Assembly (NCBI RefSeq): GCF_036345015.1 | Contig: NZ_CP084098.1 | Location: 558,001-622,000 of the forward strand | DNA length: 64,000 nt | From: Cyanobacterium sp. Dongsha4 | GTDB lineage: Bacteria > Cyanobacteriota > Cyanobacteriia > Cyanobacteriales > Cyanobacteriaceae | Direction of reading: 5' to 3' | Shown: piece by piece, positions 56,654-63,847 of the stretch | Position numbering within the stretch: the stretch's first letter is position 1 | Layout of the letters: each line of letters opens with the position of its first letter | Position numbers and translations under genes: made by a program | The notes under the pieces: model-generated | The model's database searches: none | What the model was told of the DNA's origin: nothing | What the model saw: the letters and a program-made list of their open reading frames with translations, nothing else

Positions 56654-56936
56654 ATTTTAATAATAAAAATTAGCAATTCAAAATTTATTAATTAGTATTT
56701 ACTAAGATATTGTACCAAGATATTAAATCTTTAATAGTAAAGATTAATTAAATTAAAATTAACATTTTTTTCATTAATTATTCGCAATTTTTTCTATTTA
56801 TTACTTACATCACTTTTATGAAATTATTAAGATTTGGTTTTTCTTTTTTCTTCTTTCACTGGTGAATAAGGTGCAAAATCAGAGTGTTATCAAATGATAA
56901 TTAAATCAGACTTATGGATCAATGTATAGCTATTTT

Positions 56937-57947
56937 TTATGAATCTGAAGATAACTTCAAATAATACAAAAGACCTTGTAAAGCAACCTCTGTATTAATT
57001 ACCACTTTCAAAGGCATTTTTTCCAATAAAGGTTTCATTCTGCCTTTGTTCAGAAAGGTATTGACAAAATTACTATTTTGAAGTAGGGGAAGAATTTTAG
57101 TAATAATTCCTCCCGCAATATAAATTCCGCCATAGGGCAAAATTTTTAAGGCAAAGTTACCAATTTCCCCCGCGTAAGCATCCAAAAACATTGTCATGGT
57201 TTGAGTGGTTAAAATATCGTTTTTTATCAGGGCAGATTGTCCGATAATTTCTCCCGGGTCTATGGTATTATCTCCTTGTTCCCATTGTTTAATTTTACTG
57301 CTTATTTCCTCAGATTCAGAGGCAAATTTTATATCTCTTAAAAACTGATAAATAGCAACAATTCCCTGTCCAGAAATAACTCGTTCTGCTGAGATTCTTT
57401 GCCAACCAAACTTACTTTTTAAATAGTGTAATAATTGCCATTCTAATTCATTTTTAGGCGAAAAATCACTATGACCTCCCTCTGTAGCAAAAACACGATA
57501 TTTATCTTTTTCAGGTATTAAAAAACTTTGTCCTAATCCTGTACCAGCACCAATAACACTAATGGGAGAGTTACTATTTTTTTCCCCTTCTTGCAGAGTC
57601 AATAGTTCTGATTCTTTGAGAGTTATAACTCCGTAACTCACCGCCGCAAAATCATTGAGTAAATAGGCTTTTTGACAGTGAAATTCTTGGGCTAATTCAT
57701 CCCCTTTTATATACCAATTTAAGTTAGTCAGCTTACAGCTATTATTGTTAATTGGACCTGCGATCGCAATACATATTTTATCTATAGAAACACTATCTAA
57801 AAAACTTTTTACCATATAAGAGAAAGTTTGATATTCTTGACTAGAATACTTAATTTGCTTAATAGTTTCACAATGATTACTCTTATTTATTTCAACTAAT
57901 CTTAAGATAGTTTTAGTTCCACCAATATCACCGATTAAAACTTTCAT
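56937..57947 (-). CDS. glk: glucokinase
   Basis: 336 aa, bacterial glucokinase family: phosphate-1 loop VLIGDIGGTKT, KAYLLNDFAAVSYGV with the catalytic Asp, VIGAGTGLGQ, ATEGGHSDFSP with the glucose-binding Glu/His, and adenosine loop GGIYIAGGI. It phosphorylates glucose with ATP, feeding glycogen breakdown products or imported sugar into glycolysis and the OPP pathway. It is monocistronic, divergent from the recombinase-like gene. Confidence 0.92.
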   Translation of the reverse strand: MKVLIGDIGGTKTILRLVEINKSNHCETIKQIKYSSQEYQTFSYMVKSFLDSVSIDKICIAIAGPINNNSCKLTNLNWYIKGDELAQEFHCQKAYLLNDFAAVSYGVITLKESELLTLQEGEKNSNSPISVIGAGTGLGQSFLIPEKDKYRVFATEGGHSDFSPKNELEWQLLHYLKSKFGWQRISAERVISGQGIVAIYQFLRDIKFASESEEISSKIKQWEQGDNTIDPGEIIGQSALIKNDILTTQTMTMFLDAYAGEIGNFALKILPYGGIYIAGGIITKILPLLQNSNFVNTFLNKGRMKPLLEKMPLKVVINTEVALQGLLYYLKLSSDS

Positions 57948-58082
57948 ATTATTATCTAAATTATTGTTTTTATAGAGGGAGCATTACCAGTAATGTAAGA
58001 AAGATTAACTATATTAAATAGTTCAAAATTTTGATAATATTGAAATTATATTTAATAACTATAAATCAGGAGTAGTAAGACT

Positions 58083-59447
58083 ATGAGAATAGTCGCTTAT
58101 AGCTACATTGAGCTATTAATAGATTCTATACCAGATCCTCAAATTTGGGGATGGGAAATAGAAGAAATTTATCAAGACATAGATACAAGAGAAAAACTTA
58201 GTCAATTACTCTTTGATTCTCAAGATAATGCCCCTGATTATCTTTTAATTAATAGTCTTCACGAATTAGGTAATAGCTTAACCGAAGTTGAGAATAACAT
58301 ATTTAGATTAGAAAGTCTTAGTATTGAGATAATCTCTTTACAACAGGATTATCATAGTAAAAATTTTCAGAATATAAATAATATAAAACAAAGAAAAAAA
58401 TTATTAGAAATTTGGCAGGAAATAGAAAATTTAATCAAACATAGAAAATTGAAAAAAGCCCATGCTAAAAATCGTTTAAATATCATTCCACCTCCTGGAA
58501 AACCTCCTTATGGATACTCAAGAGGCAAAGAAGGTTATATTGTTAACCGTGCCACTGCACCCATTATTAGAGCTTTTTTTGATCGTTTTTTACTTTATGG
58601 TTCTCTTCAAGATACGGTTAATTATTTAGCTGAAAAATATAATAAAAAAATATCTATATCTACGGCAAAATATTGGTTAAATAATCCCATTTATCGAGGA
58701 GATTTAAACTATAAAAATCAACAAATTATTCCCGATACTCATACTGCAATTATTACTAGAGAAGAGTCTGCACAAATAGAAAGAATTTTTCAAAGTCATC
58801 GTCGAGTTAAACAGAAAAGTGCATCATCTCAACACTGTTTAGCAGGTTTAATTCAATGTCAATGGTGTAAGTCAAATTTTCGAGTTAATACTGTCACAAA
58901 GCGAAATAAATCTGCAAAGTATTTATATTTAACTCCTGTGGAATGCAAAAAAGAAATTCCTTGTAAATCCATTAATTATGATTTAGTTTTACAAAAGGTT
59001 ATCGATAATATTTGTAATAGTTTTAAAGAAATTAAAAATCAAGAACAAATGCCAAATATAGAACAAATTAAAAATTATTTACTAACAGAAATTAATCAAA
59101 AAAAAATAGTAATAACACAAATAGAAAAATTACTGGAAGAAAAAATTTTAGATGAAGAAACTGCAAAAATAAGAATTTACAAAATAAAACAGGATATAGG
59201 AGTGCTAAAACAGCAAATAGCAAAACTTCCTCCAAATAGTTTAAATACCATTGCGAATACATTATCTTTACCACAATTTTGGTATGATTTATCTTCCTCT
59301 GAAAAGAGATTTTATTTAAGAGAATTTGTTAAGATAATTGAGATTATTCCCCAGAATAATTATCCACAAAAAAAAGATGTTCAACTAAATTTTGTTTTCG
59401 CTAATGCACAATTAAACAATTCATGGCAAAATAGGGAAAAAGTATAG
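58083..59447 (+). CDS. serine-recombinase-like protein with degenerate catalytic domain
   Basis: 454 aa. The N-terminal 90 residues align by position with the resolvase domain: start RIVAYSYIELLIDS, then DYLLINSLHELGNSLTEVENNIFRLESLSIEIIS. The expected Y-x-R-x-S active site and the D-R-L-x-R-S arginines are not there. The recombinase domain is well kept (GKPPYGYSRGKEGYIVNRATAPII, STAKYWLNNPIYRGDLNYK), followed by a zinc ribbon (CLAGLIQCQWCKSNF ... VECKKEIPCKS) and a coiled coil. It probably binds DNA but cannot do serine recombination. It stands alone: no att sites, transposon ends or cargo seen. A site AGGAG lies 11 nt before ATG. Confidence 0.8.
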   Translation: MRIVAYSYIELLIDSIPDPQIWGWEIEEIYQDIDTREKLSQLLFDSQDNAPDYLLINSLHELGNSLTEVENNIFRLESLSIEIISLQQDYHSKNFQNINNIKQRKKLLEIWQEIENLIKHRKLKKAHAKNRLNIIPPPGKPPYGYSRGKEGYIVNRATAPIIRAFFDRFLLYGSLQDTVNYLAEKYNKKISISTAKYWLNNPIYRGDLNYKNQQIIPDTHTAIITREESAQIERIFQSHRRVKQKSASSQHCLAGLIQCQWCKSNFRVNTVTKRNKSAKYLYLTPVECKKEIPCKSINYDLVLQKVIDNICNSFKEIKNQEQMPNIEQIKNYLLTEINQKKIVITQIEKLLEEKILDEETAKIRIYKIKQDIGVLKQQIAKLPPNSLNTIANTLSLPQFWYDLSSSEKRFYLREFVKIIEIIPQNNYPQKKDVQLNFVFANAQLNNSWQNREKV

Positions 59448-59475
59448 TTCTCAAAAATAAGTTAAATAAATCACA

Positions 59476-59877
59476 ATGCGTATTTTACACACCATGTTAA
59501 GGGTAGGGAATTTAGAAAAATCCCTTGAATTTTATTGTCAAGTATTAGGCATGAAATTATTACGCCAAAAAGACTATCCAAATGGAAAATTTACTCTGGC
59601 TTTTGTTGGTTATGGTGATGAAAGTGATAACACTGTAATTGAATTAACTCACAATTGGGATACTGATAGTTATGATATTGGCAATGGTTATGGGCATATT
59701 GCTTTAGGGGTTGACGATATTTATGGTACTTGTGAACAAATTAGGTCATTAGGTGGTAAAGTAACTAGAGAACCAGGCCCTATGAAACACGGCTCTACAG
59801 TAATTGCTTTTGTGGAAGATCCTGATGGATATAAGATAGAATTAATACAATTAGGTACTCAAGGAAGTACTTCCTGA
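59476..59877 (+). CDS. gloA: lactoylglutathione lyase (glyoxalase I)
   Basis: 133 aa, close to E. coli GloA (135 aa). The four metal ligands fall at the same positions as in that enzyme: His5, Glu56, His74 ([10 protein letters not shown]) and Glu122 (GYKIELIQL). It converts the methylglyoxal-glutathione hemithioacetal to S-lactoylglutathione; the bacterial type is usually Ni2+-dependent. It is 28 bp downstream of the recombinase-like gene, possibly on the same transcript. Confidence 0.95.
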   Translation: MRILHTMLRVGNLEKSLEFYCQVLGMKLLRQKDYPNGKFTLAFVGYGDESDNTVIELTHNWDTDSYDIGNGYGHIALGVDDIYGTCEQIRSLGGKVTREPGPMKHGSTVIAFVEDPDGYKIELIQLGTQGSTS

Positions 59878-59957
59878 TAGAAGTAAAAGTTATACTGTTA
59901 TGGTTAGTAAGCAACAGGCAATAGGTAAGAATTTTAATTATAACAATCGAATTATAA

Positions 59958-59977
59958 CAATGGGCTTAAGCCCATTG
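59958..59977. terminator. 20-bp perfect palindrome between convergent genes
   Basis: CAATGGGCTTAAGCCCATTG is its own reverse complement. It lies 80 bp after gloA and 63 bp after the reverse-strand flavoprotein gene, so it could stop both transcripts. It lacks a U tract and may be a dispersed palindrome. A heptamer pair (AGCAACA, GGCAATA) lies just upstream at about 59910-59923. Confidence 0.5.
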
Positions 59978-60040
59978 CCTCGTTAATTAGAAAAATGAAA
60001 TTAATGCGTCTTAGCTTACTGGCAATATTTTCTTTGGTTA

Positions 60041-61156
60041 CTATTTAAACTTGCTCATAAATCTTAAATCAAGATGATTTTTAAGATACCACAATAGTGG
60101 CGATTCCCATCCTAAATAACCCCAACTAGCAACAGCACTTTCATTTCCTGTGCCAATAATGTTTAAATAATTACGGGGTGAGAAATATGGTTTTAATGGC
60201 TTATTTTCAATAAATCTAAATAAGTTTTTGAATAATGGTTTACCTTGTCTGACGGCAAAAACTCCCGCTTTGGGATGGGGATTTTCTCTTGGTGTAGCAA
60301 TGTCTCCTGATGCAAAAATATAATTATAGTTAGTGGTTTGTAGGGTGTTTTTTATCAGGATAAAACCAGTTTCATCGGTGTTAATGGGATTATTTTTTAA
60401 CCATAAGGGCGCACTTGCTTGGGTAACTAAAATATGATGATTTCCTGATATTATTTTTCCTGTTTTGAGGATTATTTCTGTTTGAGTAATTGCATTTACT
60501 TCTGAGTTTAAAAATAGGTTAATCTTTTTTGCCTGTAAAATATCTGTGAGTTTATCGCTTACCCATTGGTTATGATTTTCTAATATTTTTTCTCCTCGAT
60601 GAATAAGATTGATGTTAATATTATTTGGGGTCATAATTGACGTTAATTTTTTGTGCATATTGAGGGCTAATTCTACTCCTCCTGCACCGCCTCCAATAAT
60701 ATTTAGGGTAAGGAATTGATTTTTATTGACTTGATAATAGTCAGTTATTTTTTTCCATTTATCTAAAAAAGATAATACGGGTTTTGCTGGAATACTATAT
60801 AGATTTGCTCCTTTAATGGTGCTTTTTTCTGGAGTGCTACCAATGTCAATAGATAAAATATCAAAATGAATTTTCTTTCCTGAATGGCAAATAACATATT
60901 TTAGCTCAGGATTTATGTCTATTACTTTATCTAAAATAAAATTAATTCCCCTACTTTCTGCTATTTTTTTGATGGGGATAAATAAGTCTTGGGAAGAGTA
61001 ATATCCTGCAACATAGGCGGGTAAAATACCTGAATAAGGACTGATGGGAGTGTCGCTAATTATGGTAACATTAACCTTATTTAAATGATTTTTTCTAATT
61101 AAAGAAAGTGCGATCGCATGACTATGACCTCCTCCTATTAAAAGTAATCTTATCAT
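60041..61156 (-). CDS. NDH-2-like FAD oxidoreductase, counterpart of the N-terminal half of SelD fusions
   Basis: 371 aa. FAD motif LLLIGGGHSHAIAL at the start, second Rossmann motif NIIGGGAGGVELALNMHKKL at about 153-172, and the late flavin motif IFASGDIATP. The end, WESPLLWYLKNHLDLRFMSKF, matches the point where, in many cyanobacteria, this domain continues into selenide-water dikinase (SelD). Here it stops, and no SelD sequence follows downstream. Likely an NAD(P)H or thiol-linked oxidoreductase; substrate unknown. It is the third gene of a tight rpoZ-led operon (3-nt gap to the previous gene). Confidence 0.78.
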   Translation of the reverse strand: MIRLLLIGGGHSHAIALSLIRKNHLNKVNVTIISDTPISPYSGILPAYVAGYYSSQDLFIPIKKIAESRGINFILDKVIDINPELKYVICHSGKKIHFDILSIDIGSTPEKSTIKGANLYSIPAKPVLSFLDKWKKITDYYQVNKNQFLTLNIIGGGAGGVELALNMHKKLTSIMTPNNININLIHRGEKILENHNQWVSDKLTDILQAKKINLFLNSEVNAITQTEIILKTGKIISGNHHILVTQASAPLWLKNNPINTDETGFILIKNTLQTTNYNYIFASGDIATPRENPHPKAGVFAVRQGKPLFKNLFRFIENKPLKPYFSPRNYLNIIGTGNESAVASWGYLGWESPLLWYLKNHLDLRFMSKFK

Positions 61157-61159
61157 GAT

Positions 61160-61777
61160 TTATGGTAGGAGTAAATCTGCATTTCCGGGTTTAGGTAATT
61201 GAAAAGAGGGAGATTGTGAAGAAGGGGTTTTTTGTTGATTTTGTGTAGATTCTTGATTGATTTCTTGATTTTCGGGATTATAGATACTTACTAAGACATT
61301 AACTAATTCATTTCTTTGTTGCCTTGTCAAACTCTTTATTACTTGTTTGTCTTTTTCAAGGGGATTTTCTGTTATCGTTGAACTGGGATAACGTTGCTCA
61401 TCCATGATTTCATTTTTACCTAAATAATCCGCAAGAGTTAGTTTCCAATCAAGACGATATACTGTCGGACGAGATTTGACATATTGATGATAACGAACTA
61501 TTCTCGACACTAAGGTATTCTCTGAAACTACCTGATTTGTCTCTACATTCAAATAATTATTTTCTAAGGGAAAGTTTGGTATTTGTTGATAAACTTCTCT
61601 CGATACTACTTCAGGAGTCAAGGTTTGAGCTGAAACTCTAGCAAATGGCAACTCGTTTTGATTAATATTCATTGAGCCATTATAATAATGGACTGAAAAA
61701 TAATGGGTGAATAGATTAATGATTACAGAAAAGATAGTAACAATAACCCATTTATATTTTCTATATTGCCGTTTCAT
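61160..61777 (-). CDS. conserved hypothetical protein with N-terminal membrane anchor
   Basis: 205 aa from the ATG at 61777 (a GTG four codons upstream is possible). One hydrophobic segment near residues 10-27 (KWVIVTIFSVIINLFTHYF) acts as an anchor or signal. The rest is extracytoplasmic and polar: VVSREVYQQIPNFPLENNYL, NTLVSRIVRYHQYVKSRPTVYRLDWKLTLADYLG and KSLTRQQRNELVNVLV, with a Gln/Ser/Pro-rich C-terminus. No known family. It is in a row with rpoZ upstream (36 bp) and the flavoprotein downstream. Confidence 0.6.
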   Translation of the reverse strand: MKRQYRKYKWVIVTIFSVIINLFTHYFSVHYYNGSMNINQNELPFARVSAQTLTPEVVSREVYQQIPNFPLENNYLNVETNQVVSENTLVSRIVRYHQYVKSRPTVYRLDWKLTLADYLGKNEIMDEQRYPSSTITENPLEKDKQVIKSLTRQQRNELVNVLVSIYNPENQEINQESTQNQQKTPSSQSPSFQLPKPGNADLLLP

Positions 61778-61813
61778 CTTTCCATCCACTCACTATTAAT
61801 CAATATAACAACT

Positions 61814-62044
61814 CTATTTTAGTTCACTAATAATCTCTGGTTGAGTTAACTCGTCAGACATTTCAATAATTGCCCTTAATACAGGTTTCATTACCTCTTC
61901 CACATTTTCCATATCTTGTTTTCTTCTTTCTTTTGCCCTTTTTGCAACACCTACAGTAATTTTATAACGATTGGAAGCGGCCGCCAGTAAGGCATCGCTA
62001 CGAAACATAATTTGACTAGAATCAAAGCTATTTTTTTTGAGCAT
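61814..62044 (-). CDS. rpoZ: RNA polymerase omega subunit
   Basis: 76 aa, the short cyanobacterial form: [34 protein letters not shown] followed by [23 protein letters not shown]. Omega aids assembly of RNA polymerase and sigma recruitment. ATG at 62044. A TATAAT -10 lies 35 nt upstream, and a MITE-like element is inserted 72 nt upstream of the ATG. Confidence 0.9.
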   Translation of the reverse strand: MLKKNSFDSSQIMFRSDALLAAASNRYKITVGVAKRAKERRKQDMENVEEVMKPVLRAIIEMSDELTQPEIISELK

Positions 62045-62078
62045 TCTTGTTTTACAATTATGACATTAGTGGTGTCTT

Positions 62079-62084
62079 ATTATA
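62079..62084 (-). promoter_or_regulatory. -10 box candidate for rpoZ
   Basis: TATAAT on the reverse strand, 35 nt from the rpoZ ATG. The -35 region is weak. The transcription start would fall near 62072, so the target duplication of the MITE (62117) is at about -45. Confidence 0.45.
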
Positions 62085-62116
62085 TCAAAATCTTTCCCAT
62101 TATCCACAGTAAACCC

Positions 62117-62339
62117 CCTACCAACACAGGGCTGTTTCATTCTAAAATTTTTTGGTTAAGGCAGTGAATGGGGAATAGGCAATGGGCAATAGTTTTTAAT
62201 GATTTATGCTTATAAATTGATAATCTCAACATTTTTAACTACTTCTTAATCCTCAAAGCTCTAAAACCCTATATTCTTTTACTGGCATTAGTTTTAGCGT
62301 TTTTGTATTTCTACTTTGAAACAGCCCTGCCTACCAACA
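62117..62339. mobile_element. MITE-like element with 13-bp inverted ends and 10-bp target duplication
   Basis: The left end CAGGGCTGTTTCA (62127-62139) and right end TGAAACAGCCCTG (62317-62329) are exact inverted repeats bounding 203 bp. Both sides carry the direct repeat CCTACCAACA (62117-62126 and 62330-62339). There is no coding frame inside, but there is a heptamer array at 62171-62191 (GGGAATA, GGCAATG, GGCAATA). The perfect duplication implies a fairly recent insertion. A 10-bp duplication is in the range for IS4-like transposases, so one elsewhere in the genome may have moved it; that is inference. Confidence 0.8.
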
Positions 62340-62577
62340 TGATGGATGATGCCAAGCTGACTCATATTTGTTGTTTTATCAAGCAAGAAGCAACCTCTTT
62401 ATATTTCCTCTCAAAATCAGAATTTAAGTCATTTCGGGAATTAGTAAAAAAGTAGGCGTTGGTAAATTAAGCTATATTTTTTAGTTTAGATCGGGAATGG
62501 GGAATAGGCAATGATGCACTGGTATCAAAAAACAGCACCTCATAAATATGAAAATTACTATATACATACGTCTTAGC
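62340..62577. other. spacer between MITE and solute-binding-like gene
   Basis: Contains the heptamer array GGGAATG, GGGAATA, GGCAATG at 62493-62513, then the CACCTCATAAATATG motif at about 62531 and TAAGCTAAGACGTAT (reverse strand) at the end of the downstream gene. Otherwise unassigned; no gene seen. Confidence 0.5.
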
Positions 62578-63759
62578 TTAATTGGCTTGATTCCATATTT
62601 TTTCTATTTCATTAATCACATTATTATCTGGGCTTGGTTTTATACTTATACTTGGTTCAATTTCTACCCCTTCAATATTTTCACTCCAAGGGGTATCTTT
62701 TAAGTTTTCTAAGTCTAAGTCAATAATTGGACGAAAACCATATTTTGCCAATATAATTTGTTGCTCTTTTTGTTTTAAATAATTGATAAATTTTTCTGCT
62801 GATTTTGCTTCTTGTTTACTCACATTTTGCTTTAAAATAGCTCCTGTAATAGTTGTTTCTATGGTAGGATTAGGATAGTAAATTTGATAACTTTGATTAC
62901 GTCTTTCTTTTGCTTGTGACCAACGATGAAGGGCTATACTTTCATAAACTGTGGCTACATCCGCATCATTTGCTCCTCTGGCGATAAATTCTTGTAATAA
63001 AATATCGGTGCTTCTCGGTGGTTGATAAACGGACTTTTTAATCAGGGTAAATAAGTCTCTTATTCGATTATTATTAATGTCATTAACTGTTAAAATATTT
63101 TGATTTAAGTCATTTTTTGCCCATAAACTTAGGGTTAATTGTCCACTATTAGAGCGTGTTGGATCTGTTGTTACAAAATCAAAACTTCCCCAATTTTTGT
63201 CCCCTCCTAACTGTTGCCAATTCCTTGTTTTTAAGGCTTTTTCTAACTGATTCCAACTGAATTTATTGTTAGGAAATAACACTTTTCCTCTTTCTTCCCA
63301 TGCGATCGCAACTAAAAGAGTACGGGCGATCGCCTCTGGGGGATAATAGAAAATATCAGTTTCTCCTTGAGCTTTTAAAGTGGTTTCTAACTCAGTAATT
63401 AACTCGCTATTAGCAGGAATTAAAACAGTGGGAATAAAGTCATTTTTTTTGTCAATAACATTACTAATTATGTCTTGTGAACCTTGAATTTCTATTTCTA
63501 AATCAATGTGAGGATTATCTTTTTCAAATTTATCACTAATTTCCTCTAATACTTCTTTTAATTCTGAACCACTAACAATAGTAACATTAGTTTTAACGGG
63601 AAAAATCGGTAAATAAGTTATCCCTAAACTAGCACCAATAATTAATAAAGAAATTATTTTATTCTGGGGAGAATTATGTTTACTAGAAGTAGTCATTATT
63701 TCTCCTGACGATGTTGGTATTTTCAAAACTGAGAAGAATTTTTCTGTTAATTTATTCAT
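62578..63759 (-). CDS. membrane-anchored solute-binding-like protein (periplasmic binding fold)
   Basis: 393 aa. A leader of about 30 polar residues precedes one hydrophobic segment (NKIISLLIIGASLGITYLPIFPV, about 33-56). The mature part resembles extracellular solute-binding proteins of the ModA/Pst type: VTIVSGSELKEVLEEISDKFEKDNPHIDLEIEIQGS, WNQLEKAL, TTDPTRSNSGQLTLSLWAK, DADVATVYESIALHRW and AEKFINYLKQKEQQIILAKYGFRP. The TRSNSG motif is typical of phosphate/molybdate-like PBPs. The long cytoplasmic leader and anchor suggest a tethered sensor or accessory protein instead of a free binding protein. It lies just downstream of another reverse-strand gene. Confidence 0.7.
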   Translation of the reverse strand: MNKLTEKFFSVLKIPTSSGEIMTTSSKHNSPQNKIISLLIIGASLGITYLPIFPVKTNVTIVSGSELKEVLEEISDKFEKDNPHIDLEIEIQGSQDIISNVIDKKNDFIPTVLIPANSELITELETTLKAQGETDIFYYPPEAIARTLLVAIAWEERGKVLFPNNKFSWNQLEKALKTRNWQQLGGDKNWGSFDFVTTDPTRSNSGQLTLSLWAKNDLNQNILTVNDINNNRIRDLFTLIKKSVYQPPRSTDILLQEFIARGANDADVATVYESIALHRWSQAKERRNQSYQIYYPNPTIETTITGAILKQNVSKQEAKSAEKFINYLKQKEQQIILAKYGFRPIIDLDLENLKDTPWSENIEGVEIEPSISIKPSPDNNVINEIEKIWNQAN

Positions 63760-63826
63760 AATAAGCTAATTTTTAAGTTCAATAGTGAGGGTAGGGAAAA
63801 GTAAGGGAGTAGGGAAAAATTATCTA

Positions 63827-63847
63827 ACACCTGCCACCTGAAACCTA
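63827..63847. repeat. STRR heptamer array covering a stop codon
   Basis: ACACCTG, CCACCTG, AAACCTA. The last three bases (CTA, reverse TAG) are the stop codon of the reverse-strand gene at the right edge, so a repeat unit abuts or forms its end. Confidence 0.7.

Noticed and set aside
58083-59877. Integrated mobile element around the serine recombinase-like gene
   Set aside because: The recombinase lacks catalytic residues, no att-like direct repeats flank it, and the neighbours are core genes (glk, gloA, rpoZ operon).
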